Shown here piece after piece: positions 26,383-34,276 of a DNA stretch of 64,000 nucleotides. This DNA is from Lysinibacillus sp. (lineage in GTDB: Bacteria; Bacillota; Bacilli; Bacillales_A; Planococcaceae). Position 1 is the stretch's first letter; each line of letters opens with the position of its first letter. A model generated the notes under the pieces. It was given only the letters and a program-made list of their open reading frames with translations, was not told the DNA's origin and did not search any database. The translations under genes and the position numbers were made by a program. The stretch covers positions 1-64,000 of the forward strand of contig JAPSKP010000004.1 in the NCBI GenBank assembly GCA_031181585.1. The letters run 5' to 3'.

Positions 26383-27789
26383 ATGGAAAGTATGTTTACC
26401 CAACAGGAGCAAAAGCAATATTATGAGCTTGCGGTAAAAAAGCTAAATAATGGTGAATATGAAGAAGCAGAAAAGCTCTTGCAGCTGCTGCAGGAAAGCT
26501 TTTTTCAAGAGCAGGATTTTGAGAGCTATATAAAAGTAAATATCGATTCACTTAAAATCCTAGTAAATTCACAAAGATATGAGGAAATGTTCGATTATAT
26601 ATTGGCAACAGAACCTTATGTTGAAGAGTATGCCGCAAAAAACGAACAACTCTCCTTCCGACTGATCAAAGCTATCTTCCAGGACATTATGGGCATCCAG
26701 TCGCCGATTGCAGAGCTGAAAGAGTTATTGGAAGAAGCGATTGAAATTAACGACATTCGTCATATTTTCAGAGCGGCCAATAACCTCCTGCATTCATACA
26801 ACGAAGAGAAAAAAATTGGAGAAGGATATGCGCTAATCGAACGAATTACACCATACCTTGAGCAGGTGGAAGAAAATGACCCCCTTGCTCCCATGATGTT
26901 CTATATCAATTCCTTCGATATCTACTATGCACGGAAGGACTTTGACAATATCGAAAAAAACTTGCTGAAGCTCGAGAAAGATAGCATGTATAAGACGATT
27001 CCTTCGCTTGAATTCCCTTATTGGAGCATAAAAGGGCTTTATATTCTCCATCTAGGAAAAATTGAGCAAGCTAAATATTATTTTGAAAAAGCCTATAGCA
27101 TGATCAAGGACAAGTTCTACTTTGTCAATGATATCGAGCGCTGGGTACATGCAATGAAAGACCATGGAGAAATCGAACAGGCCTTTGCTTACCAGGTTCT
27201 ATTAGTCGAAGCATTGCAGGAGCACATTGCGATGGAGAAAAAGATAAGGCGCTCTGAAATCATCTCGAAATTTTCCACTAATGGCGTTGTAGAGCGCCTG
27301 CATCATGACCGCCTGTCTGGGGCAAAAAGCCGGGCCTATTTTGAAGAGCAGCTAGAGAAGAACCGGGAGATTATTCACTATTCAGTAGCGGTGTTCGATG
27401 TGGATAAATTTAAGGCAGTGAATGATACGTATGGGCATCTAGTTGGCGACCAGGCAATCAAATTTATCTCATCTATAGCAATGAAATGGATGCCTAAAAA
27501 TGATATGAAACTGATCCGCTACGGCGGAGATGAATTTATCATCTTTATGCCGTATCCGAAAGAAGAAATAGAAGAAGAAGTCAGCCGTCTCCGTCGCTTG
27601 ATTGCTGAAAGCGATTTTATTGTCCGTGGTACGGGAGATGTCATCAATTTTGAAGTGAGTATAGGGGTAGGCTATACAGACGAGACACCTGCAACCTTAA
27701 TCCAGTTATTTGAAACTGCCGATCATGCACTTTATTATGCAAAACAAAATGGACGGAATCAGGTTCGGTTCCACGAAGCGATACACTGA
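26383..27789 (+). CDS. TPR-GGDEF diguanylate cyclase
   Basis: The 468-residue soluble protein has TPR-like helical hairpins over residues 1-300 (for example YYELAVKKLNNGEYEEAEKL and AKYYFEKAYSM) and a GGDEF domain from about 310. The active-site loop RYGGDEF (residues 379-385) and the VFDVDKFKAVND substrate segment are intact, so it should make c-di-GMP. The inhibitory RxxD site expected just upstream reads PKND, so product inhibition is probably absent. It has no membrane anchor; the TPR part probably senses a peptide or protein partner. A TPR paralogue lies downstream at 28336. Confidence 0.92.
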   Translation: MESMFTQQEQKQYYELAVKKLNNGEYEEAEKLLQLLQESFFQEQDFESYIKVNIDSLKILVNSQRYEEMFDYILATEPYVEEYAAKNEQLSFRLIKAIFQDIMGIQSPIAELKELLEEAIEINDIRHIFRAANNLLHSYNEEKKIGEGYALIERITPYLEQVEENDPLAPMMFYINSFDIYYARKDFDNIEKNLLKLEKDSMYKTIPSLEFPYWSIKGLYILHLGKIEQAKYYFEKAYSMIKDKFYFVNDIERWVHAMKDHGEIEQAFAYQVLLVEALQEHIAMEKKIRRSEIISKFSTNGVVERLHHDRLSGAKSRAYFEEQLEKNREIIHYSVAVFDVDKFKAVNDTYGHLVGDQAIKFISSIAMKWMPKNDMKLIRYGGDEFIIFMPYPKEEIEEEVSRLRRLIAESDFIVRGTGDVINFEVSIGVGYTDETPATLIQLFETADHALYYAKQNGRNQVRFHEAIH

Positions 27790-27792
27790 ACT

Positions 27793-27822
27793 CGAAAGTA
27801 ATTTGATTACTTTCGCTTTTTT
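27793..27822 (+). terminator. Intrinsic terminator of the GGDEF gene
   Basis: CGAAAGTAA pairs with TTACTTTCG, followed by CTTTTTT. Confidence 0.85.
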
Positions 27823-27955
27823 ATTCGCTCTTTAGCCAGGGCTTCAATGCTAAGCGACATGGGGACTTTAAAAGCATCTAATTCTAGCCTGCCAGCAGTG
27901 GATTTCTTATTGTATAAACTGCAGTTTTCATAAATAGACGTATAGTAAAACAATT

Positions 27956-27991
27956 TAAACGGTTCAGGAGGTTATCCTTGAGCCGTTTTTA
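27956..27991 (+). terminator. Orphan terminator-like hairpin
   Basis: AAACGGTTCA pairs with TGAGCCGTTT, followed by TTATAC. It sits just beyond the SDR gene remnant and may be that gene's old terminator or a leftover from a lost gene. Confidence 0.5.
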
Positions 27992-27996
27992 TACTA

Positions 27997-28071
27997 TTAC
28001 GGGGCAGTATAGCCTTCATTGATGACAAGCTCAGTACCCGCAATGTAAGATGCTTCGTCTCTTTTTCTGGC
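27997..28071 (-). pseudogene. 3' remnant of a short-chain dehydrogenase gene
   Basis: The minus strand reads ARKRDEASYIAGTELVINEG, then YTAP and a stop. This is the C-terminal segment typical of SDR oxidoreductases (the YIxGTxLxVxGG block). Nothing upstream on that strand continues the protein, so only about 25 codons remain. Confidence 0.6.
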
Positions 28072-28173
28072 ACTTTGGGGAGAAGTAAAGAATAAATTTA
28101 CCTGCCTATAAAATGTATGGAGTGGTTATTTTATAGTATATTTACATATTACTTTTGAATAGGAGAGGAGGTT

Positions 28174-28245
28174 ATGATCAATATAATTAAGAAAAAAGTG
28201 AAGGAAGTTTTGTCATCTCATCACTCATCAAATATATACAAGTGA
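28174..28245 (+). CDS. Possible 23-aa peptide gene upstream of a TPR protein
   Basis: ATG 28174 follows the strong site AGGAGAGGAGG, and the frame gives MINIIKKKVKEVLSSHHSSN plus IYK before TGA. The start is amphipathic and basic. It lies 90 bp before the TPR gene at 28336. Support is a ribosome site and position only. Confidence 0.4.
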   Translation: MINIIKKKVKEVLSSHHSSNIYK

Positions 28246-28335
28246 AACAGGTCACTCCATCGTAAATAAAGTTTGTTGATTTCATTTTGAGGGAAATAGT
28301 TTCTTACAAAAATAAGCTGATATAGGTGATAAAAG

Positions 28336-29556
28336 ATGGCTATTAAACCCCGGATTGATGATGAGGCAATAAAAAACATCAAGTATTTAATCAAAATGGA
28401 GCGCTATAAGGAAGCAAAGGAGCTAGGGGAATACTTGTTAGAAGGTAATCCTTACATGGATGACTTAGGTGTTGCCCTGTGTATCCAGCTTTTAGAAATA
28501 TATATCGTTTTACATGACGGAGAAAGTTTCCAGCACTTATTCAACCTTCATGAGAAAAGCCTGAAGAATCATCAAGATCCTCTCGTTCAAACAAAAATAA
28601 ACCTTCTGCTGGGTCACTATTACTTGCATATTGGTCATGATTATGAGGAATGCATTCAGCATTATCAGCAAAGCATAAGCTTAGCTTTCCAGCATCATTT
28701 TCGTTTACATATGGTGGTGGCCATCAACAATCTGACAGCTGCTTTAGAAAAGCAGCATGTTCCGATTCAGACAATCTACCAATTTTTGAAGTTTAACATA
28801 ATTGTTGCTGAAAAAATGGGTGATCAAAATAGCGGCGGCTATGTGGAAGGTCATTTAATGTATTTCCGCATTATGACGATTCTTCGTAAGTTCGAGAGTG
28901 TAAAAAGAAAAATTGCCCTGTTTTTAGAAAAGGATTTGAATAATAAGACAAGAGTGCGCGTGTTATATGCTCTTCAATATTGCCAATATACAGCGGGCGA
29001 ATTTATAAAATCGCTGGAAACAAGTAAAAGAGCGCTTGCTATTCTAGAGCAGGATGCATCGATGAAGGAATATGTAGATGGTTATGAAAATATTTATAAG
29101 ACCATGATGCTCGCAGCCAAAGCGATGAGTCTCCCGGTTTATAAGGCGTATGAGCAGCAATACGAGCATTATAGACGGCTAGGGGAGATACAAAAACAAT
29201 TGAATAAAAATGTTTCTTCGGTAAGCTATGCAAATGAACCGAGTTATCAAAAAGGGAAGGATTTCTTCCGTACCATCGAATCGACTGAGGGTACATTTAT
29301 CCTTATCCAGCATATAGATTTTCCGGCTATTCTACCTATCCTGACAAGGCATTATGCATCAATATGGACGTGCTTGACGAATAGCATAGGTATCTTTATT
29401 CCGAAGCTGCTTTCCGAACAACAGGTAGATGCTCTTCTGCTGCCTCTAGCTGAAACGAAACACTATACCTTTTGCTATACCAATGAAGCAGGCTTGGTTG
29501 GTAAGGATTACTATCACCTCTTGCAGGCACAGCTTTATTATAAAGAACGGTTCTAG
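28336..29556 (+). CDS. TPR protein with short degenerate GGDEF-like tail
   Basis: The 406-residue protein has helical TPR-like repeats to about residue 310 (CIQHYQQSISLAFQHHF and similar) and a C-terminal stretch of about 95 residues, from GTFILIQHIDFPAIL to LLQAQLYYKERF. This tail mirrors the first strand and the last helices of a GGDEF domain but has no GGDEF loop. It is paralogous to 44472-45722 (shared LEIYxxLHDxESF, AFQHxF and terminal QALLYxxE blocks). Its architecture follows the neighbouring active TPR-GGDEF protein. It is probably a regulator acting through protein contacts; the function is unknown. Confidence 0.85.
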   Translation: MAIKPRIDDEAIKNIKYLIKMERYKEAKELGEYLLEGNPYMDDLGVALCIQLLEIYIVLHDGESFQHLFNLHEKSLKNHQDPLVQTKINLLLGHYYLHIGHDYEECIQHYQQSISLAFQHHFRLHMVVAINNLTAALEKQHVPIQTIYQFLKFNIIVAEKMGDQNSGGYVEGHLMYFRIMTILRKFESVKRKIALFLEKDLNNKTRVRVLYALQYCQYTAGEFIKSLETSKRALAILEQDASMKEYVDGYENIYKTMMLAAKAMSLPVYKAYEQQYEHYRRLGEIQKQLNKNVSSVSYANEPSYQKGKDFFRTIESTEGTFILIQHIDFPAILPILTRHYASIWTCLTNSIGIFIPKLLSEQQVDALLLPLAETKHYTFCYTNEAGLVGKDYYHLLQAQLYYKERF

Positions 29557-29591
29557 GAAACAAGCCAGTAAAAATTCATCACATAGTAAAG

Positions 29592-29625
29592 GACTCTTCC
29601 ACGATCAGTGGGAGAGTCTTTTTTT
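29592..29625 (+). terminator. Intrinsic terminator
   Basis: GACTCTTCCAC pairs with GTGGGAGAGTC, followed by seven T. Confidence 0.85.
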
Positions 29626-29663
29626 GAAAGCAAGATACATGGCGTTTTCGGGGATAAAGGCTT

Positions 29664-30128
29664 TTATTCGGACCAATATTTTTCCATTAACTTAGTAGAC
29701 CATTCAGGTTGCTTCACCTTTCCTCTTGGCAGAAATTCTGCCATTACTGGCTTTATATCAATGACGGGAGTGCCATCGATGGCGTCTAAGCCCTTGACCA
29801 CTAAAATTCTCTCGCGTACCTCTACTAGTTCGACTGTTGTCAGACCAAGCTTGTTTGGCCTATTTTTCCCTCGCTGTGCAAAAACGCCGACTTTAGGATA
29901 ATCCGTATTATTTCGAGGATGTCTGGCCCCATATTGAATTTTTTCATCTGATACTTGGTCAAAGTAAAAAATGATATCTAAGTGAGAGAATTTACTAATT
30001 CCTGCTAGTGCTTCTTGTTGTAGATTCTCTGCTAGTTCAATTGTAGATATGACCGTTCCCCAGTGGTCATCCTCTACAGCCTTCCGTATATTGCGGACAA
30101 ATGCCACGGGCTTAATTGAATAAGTCAT
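29664..30128 (-). CDS. trmO: TrmO/TsaA-family tRNA methyltransferase
   Basis: The 154-residue protein is a UPF0066 beta-barrel with the signature GARHPRNNTDYPKVGVFAQR and NRPNKLGLTTVEL. TrmO uses S-adenosylmethionine to N6-methylate t6A37 of tRNA-Thr. The length covers the core domain only, without the C-terminal extension of the E. coli enzyme; some short homologues may have other substrates. AAAGGAG precedes ATG 30128. Confidence 0.85.
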   Translation of the reverse strand: MTYSIKPVAFVRNIRKAVEDDHWGTVISTIELAENLQQEALAGISKFSHLDIIFYFDQVSDEKIQYGARHPRNNTDYPKVGVFAQRGKNRPNKLGLTTVELVEVRERILVVKGLDAIDGTPVIDIKPVMAEFLPRGKVKQPEWSTKLMEKYWSE

Positions 30129-30413
30129 ACTTATTAACTCCTTTCACTTATGGTTGAAGAAAATTGTGCTGGATTTATCGTGTATATATTTTATCATCAG
30201 TAATTTTACTTTATATCACGCATCTTGCAGCTCTCTAAATAATAACCTAGCATTTGATAAAATGGAATATATAGTGAGATTGATTTTTGAAAGGGAATAG
30301 ACGGTATCCCCGAGGCACTCAAAAGATGAAGATAAATTAACATGAGAATATTTTATCTTTCAAACGATGTATTACGTATAGAGGCCTTTAAATCCAAAAT
30401 AGGAGTATATTGT

Positions 30414-30980
30414 ATGAAAATTACAAGTGACAACTTTATAAAGTATTTTAAAAAGGGTAAGGAATCAGCGCTTGAATATGTAATAGAGGAATATGCAGGG
30501 ATTGTAAAAGCGATTGTCTACAATGCACTGAAATCATATAAAGATCCATATATGGTAGAAGAATGTATGAGTGACGTTTTCATTGGTGCTTATGAAAATG
30601 CAAAGCAATTTGAAGGGGACACGGAGGATTTCCGGAAATGGCTCTGTACAATTGCTAAATTTAAGGCGGTGGATAAGCAGCGAAAGCTTGCAAGAAGTCC
30701 AGTAGTTACAGATGTAGATGAAATCAGCTCTACTGTCCATTCAGCAGAAGAGGAGTTTCTATTAAAGAGTGATACTCAGGATTTAATGAAAATGATGAAG
30801 AGCCTGGACAAGACCGACTGCGAAATATTTGTGATGAAATACTTTTTAAATATGAAAAATGAAGAGATCGGCAAGGCGGTCGGGATGACAAAAGCAGCCG
30901 TTGATAACCGGCTGTACCGGGGAAAGAAGAGTTTGAAGCAAATGTATGTAGGAGGAGTATTCAATGAAGAAGGTGTATAA
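30414..30980 (+). CDS. ECF-type RNA polymerase sigma factor
   Basis: The 188-residue protein starts at ATG 30414 (AGGAG 8 nt upstream); a longer frame from 30342 has no site. Sigma region 2 is YKDPYMVEECMSDVFIGAYE and FRKWLCTIAKFKAVDKQRK. Region 4 is LDKTDCEIFVMKYFLNMKNEEIG with the HTH GMTKAAVDNRLYRGKKSL. It overlaps the DUF4179 gene by 17 nt, the usual sigma/anti-sigma arrangement. Confidence 0.93.
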   Translation: MKITSDNFIKYFKKGKESALEYVIEEYAGIVKAIVYNALKSYKDPYMVEECMSDVFIGAYENAKQFEGDTEDFRKWLCTIAKFKAVDKQRKLARSPVVTDVDEISSTVHSAEEEFLLKSDTQDLMKMMKSLDKTDCEIFVMKYFLNMKNEEIGKAVGMTKAAVDNRLYRGKKSLKQMYVGGVFNEEGV

Positions 30981-32073
30981 GCAATTCAACTTACTAAACA
31001 TAGATACGGAGCTCGAGCCTATGAAAGTAAATAAACTGGAGATGGCCAGAATCAAGCAGCGCGTACTAAAAAGGAGGAAAAGAAAGCAAATTCCTAAAAT
31101 AGCGGGGGCAGCCGCCGCTATCCTTCTTATGGTAAATATTACAGCTGGTATAGCTTTTCCGGCCTATGCGGAGAAGATTCCTTTTCTTGCTAGCGTCTTC
31201 GATTACTTTAATGATGAAAATAAAGTTGTCTTTGAAGGCTATGAAGAATTTGCAACAGATATTGGTGTGACAAAGGAAAGCAATGGAATCAGCATTACCG
31301 TGACAGATGCTGTGTATGACGGCGAGAACGTTACAATCGCTTATACGATGAAGGGTGGAAAAGAATTAGGGACGAGGCCAGGATTAGAAGGCTCATTCAT
31401 TATTGAAGAGCTGGAGAAAAGATATCAATACGGTGGCTACTCCACACGCTATCTTGCAGAAAAGGTGGGTGAGCATGAATATGCGGGACTGTTCGTTTAT
31501 CAGCTGGTGAAAGGAAGTAAGCCTGAGGAAGTGCATATTAATTGGGATGGGCATACCGTAATGGATTTCAATAATGTCTCTACGGCTCATAAAGGAGATT
31601 GGGACTTCCAGTTCCACCTGAAAAAGCTGGAGAGCAAAACGACAAAACTGGCGGATGCTGGCGTGCTGCTGCAGGAAAATGGAATAGAAATAAATATGAG
31701 TAAGATGGTAACAACACCTGTGTCAACAACGCTGTATATGACAGAAAGAGTATTACATGATCAATTCCAACCGCCAATCGATGACTGGCATGGTATAGAT
31801 GTGGAGTATAAAGTTGTCGACAATCTAGGCAATGAGTACAAGACAATTAACGCTTACGACATTGGTGTTCATAGGGAGCTAAATAACCTGGGTCAAACCC
31901 GTCTGATGATGAACGTTATTCATGAGGATGCGAAGTCGCTCACGGTCACACCGTATGTGTCTATTTTGAAATTAGGCATTCCCCTTGCAGTTGAAAATGG
32001 CAGTCTTAATTCTATTGAAGTAGTAGGAGAGCCATATATGATCGGACCGATAGAGGTTCCATTGTCTGAATAA
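30964..32073 (+). CDS. DUF4179 membrane protein, probable anti-sigma factor
   Basis: The 369-residue protein has a short cytosolic N-terminus, one membrane helix at about residues 42-62 (IAGAAAAILLMVNITAGIAF) and a large outer domain of DUF4179 type. AGGAGG lies 8 nt before ATG 30964. Translational coupling to the ECF gene indicates that it holds the sigma factor at the membrane. The outer domain probably senses an envelope signal; the signal is unknown. Confidence 0.88.
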   Translation: MKKVYKQFNLLNIDTELEPMKVNKLEMARIKQRVLKRRKRKQIPKIAGAAAAILLMVNITAGIAFPAYAEKIPFLASVFDYFNDENKVVFEGYEEFATDIGVTKESNGISITVTDAVYDGENVTIAYTMKGGKELGTRPGLEGSFIIEELEKRYQYGGYSTRYLAEKVGEHEYAGLFVYQLVKGSKPEEVHINWDGHTVMDFNNVSTAHKGDWDFQFHLKKLESKTTKLADAGVLLQENGIEINMSKMVTTPVSTTLYMTERVLHDQFQPPIDDWHGIDVEYKVVDNLGNEYKTINAYDIGVHRELNNLGQTRLMMNVIHEDAKSLTVTPYVSILKLGIPLAVENGSLNSIEVVGEPYMIGPIEVPLSE

Positions 32074-32098
32074 GGGCAGCAGCCAAAAGGCTGCTGCT
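32074..32098 (+). terminator. Terminator hairpin without T-run, left duplicate flanking element copy 2
   Basis: AGCAGCC pairs with GGCTGCT around an AAAA loop. It is followed by the element and not by a T-run. The same 25 bp recurs exactly at 32297-32321. Confidence 0.85.
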
Positions 32099-32296
32099 CA
32101 GCCTGTTGACAAACGCTTTCATTCATCGTTGCTTGCCTCGCTCGTCCGCTCATGAACTTAGGTTCTATTCGCGTCTTCGCTCGTCGGCGCGCCTTGTCTG
32201 GCAAGCGTTTTCAAGACAGGCTGGATAAACCTTCATTAAAAAATCTATCTAAAAAAACGTAAAGACAAAGTCGAAAAACGACTTTGTCTTCACTCT
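32099..32296 (+). mobile_element. Terminator-nested repeat element, copy 2 (198 bp)
   Basis: This block begins CAGCCTGTTGACAAACGC and ends GACTTTGTCTTCACTCT, with the next base G completing CTG. It has the same internal blocks as copy 1, including CGTTGCTTGCCTCGCTCGTC and GTTTTCAAGACAGGCTG. It is flanked by a perfect 25-bp direct repeat that is the terminator hairpin of the ECF/DUF4179 operon. It separates the first hairpin from the T-run, which remains with the second. Confidence 0.9.
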
Positions 32297-32328
32297 GGGC
32301 AGCAGCCAAAAGGCTGCTGCTTTTTTTA
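32297..32328 (+). terminator. Terminator hairpin with T-run, right duplicate flanking element copy 2
   Basis: AGCAGCC/GGCTGCT hairpin followed by TTTTTTT. It is the functional copy of the operon terminator. Confidence 0.85.
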
Positions 32329-32403
32329 TGAACAGCTTCAAAAAATGTTTTTCAAAGCAGGTCAAAAGCATATTTACAAACTGCTGACTGAGGAGTAGAA
32401 TAC

Positions 32404-32435
32404 ATTCATTCATTCATTCATTCATTCATTCATTC
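32404..32435. repeat. (ATTC)8 tetranucleotide microsatellite
   Basis: Eight uninterrupted ATTC units lie just before the riboswitch and probably near the promoter. The copy number could vary by slippage. Confidence 0.95.
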
Positions 32436-32439
32436 AAAA

Positions 32440-32612
32440 TTTATATGGCTCAATCTCATGTAATGAGAACGGAGGAACCAATCTTTTGGGGTTAATTCTG
32501 CATAGCAGAAGGGATGATAGACTCTTTCGCCATCCTACCCGTCAGCTAACTTCGTCGGCTAAAGCGAAGGAGGTCCTGTTATATAAGACCGCCTTAACTA
32601 AGGGTTTTTTTG
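32440..32612 (+). ncRNA. ydaO/yuaA-type c-di-AMP riboswitch
   Basis: The conserved blocks GAGAACGGAGGAACCAAT, TTTTGGGGTTAATTCT, AGAAGGGATGA, TCTTTCGCCATCCTACCCGT and CAGCTAACTTCGTCGGCTAA occur in the expected order. A terminator hairpin (AAGGAGGTC with GACCGCCTT, then AAGGGTTTTTTT) follows at about 32568-32612. The class shuts off K+ uptake genes when c-di-AMP is high, which fits the downstream K+ channel gene. Confidence 0.92.
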
Positions 32613-32720
32613 TTATGCAAAAAACTTGTTAGTTGAAGTCGGTCTTTTTTGAACTTATTTAGATTTTGCAAAAAAGAGATTGATAGTTGATTGATTCTAT
32701 TTAAAACAGGGGAGATCACA

Positions 32721-34058
32721 TTGGGATTTTTACTAAATCGCCTCAATCCTTCAGCCATCTTAGTGCTGGGCTTTGCGGTCATTATATTGATCGGTACTGG
32801 AGTATTGTCATTGCCGATTGCAACGGAGGATGGAAAAGGGCTGCCTTTTTTAGATGCCCTTTTTACTGCTACATCGGCAACTTGTGTAACAGGACTTGTT
32901 GTGGTAGATACAGCTGATACGTTTACGATGTTTGGCGAACTCAGTATTCTAGCGATGATCCAAATCGGCGGGCTTGGTTTCATGACGTTTACGACCTTTT
33001 TATTTATCATGCTGCGGAAAAAGATTTCGCTAAAAGAGCGTTTATTACTGAAAGAAGCGTTTAATGCAAGCTCGACATCAGGAATGGTGAAAATCGCAAA
33101 GCGCATCTTCATTTTTACATTTGTGATGGAATTCCTTGGAGGAGTGGTACTTGCGGCTAGATTTGCTTATGATATGCCTATTGCAAAAGCGGTTTATTAT
33201 GGTTTTTTTCATGCGATTTCAAACTTCAATAATGCGGGGTTTGACCTGATGGGCGGCTTTCGCAGCCTGACAGAATATGTAGGAGATCCGGTAGTAGTTG
33301 TAGTTGTCTGTACAATGATTGTGACAGGAGGTTTAGGTTTTATCGTCATCAATGAACTATATGAATATTACCAAACGAGAAAGTTCTCTCTCCATGCAAA
33401 GGTAGTACTAAGTACATCAGCTATTCTACTTGTCGGTGGAGCGATTCTTATCTTTTTGTTTGAATATTCTAATGTAAAGACGATGGGGACGCTAACATTG
33501 CAGGAAAAGATCCTTGGCGCTATTTTTCATAGTGTAACCCCGCGGACAGCAGGGGCAAATACACTGCCAATGGCGGATTTGACGCATGCAACCTTGTTTT
33601 TAACTATTTTTCTCATGTTTATCGGCGGTGGATCCGGTTCGACAGCAGGAGGGATTAAAGTATCGACATTTACTGTTCTCGCAGCAGCTATGCTTAAACA
33701 ATTACAAGGAAAGGAAGAGGTCGTTTTGTTTAAGCGGCGAATCGTAACCGAAACAATCCTTAAAGCCATGACTGTATCAATGAGCGGCGGCTTAATAGTT
33801 GTAGCCGTCACATTTCTATTAAGTCTTACAGAGAAAAAGTATGATTTTATTGTTTATTTGTTCGAAGCCACTTCTGCCTTTGGAACAGTTGGTTTGTCGA
33901 TGGGGCTGACACCTGAACTATCGGAAATTGGCAAGGGGGTGATCATTATTACAATGTTTGCTGGCCGTGTAGGTGTTGTCACAATTGCTTTTGCCATTGC
34001 AAAGAGAACAGGCCGAGAGCGCTATCAATATGCAAAAGGTAATGTGATGATTGGATAA
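32721..34058 (+). CDS. ktrB: Ktr/Trk-type potassium transporter subunit
   Basis: The 445-residue protein starts at TTG 32721 behind AGGGGAG; an upstream in-frame start at 32691 lacks a site. It has four pore repeats of the KtrB/TrkH type, with selectivity segments such as TSATCVTGLVVVDT, FNNAGFD, TPRTAGANT and SAFGTVGLSMG. It moves K+ (with or without Na+) and normally needs a cytosolic KtrA/C ring, which is not encoded next to it, as with B. subtilis ktrD. A c-di-AMP riboswitch controls it. Confidence 0.92.
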   Translation: MGFLLNRLNPSAILVLGFAVIILIGTGVLSLPIATEDGKGLPFLDALFTATSATCVTGLVVVDTADTFTMFGELSILAMIQIGGLGFMTFTTFLFIMLRKKISLKERLLLKEAFNASSTSGMVKIAKRIFIFTFVMEFLGGVVLAARFAYDMPIAKAVYYGFFHAISNFNNAGFDLMGGFRSLTEYVGDPVVVVVVCTMIVTGGLGFIVINELYEYYQTRKFSLHAKVVLSTSAILLVGGAILIFLFEYSNVKTMGTLTLQEKILGAIFHSVTPRTAGANTLPMADLTHATLFLTIFLMFIGGGSGSTAGGIKVSTFTVLAAAMLKQLQGKEEVVLFKRRIVTETILKAMTVSMSGGLIVVAVTFLLSLTEKKYDFIVYLFEATSAFGTVGLSMGLTPELSEIGKGVIIITMFAGRVGVVTIAFAIAKRTGRERYQYAKGNVMIG

Positions 34059-34076
34059 GAGAAAATGGGGGAAAAG

Positions 34077-34107
34077 ATAGACGGCTGCAACTAGCCGTCT
34101 ATTTATT
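34077..34107 (+). terminator. Intrinsic terminator
   Basis: ATAGACGGCT pairs with AGCCGTCTAT, followed by TTATT. Confidence 0.75.
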
Positions 34108-34276
34108 GCTAAGGCAAAAGAGCATCAGTACGTATTTGTTATGACTTTGTCACAAATCTAACTTGTACATGAGCGAAAGCTGGACAACGTATTGAAAAGT
34201 TGATAATAATGGAAATGAATATGCCTGCAAGCATTGATAGACAGCAAGAATAACAGGCTGTTTGAAAGGAGTACCT

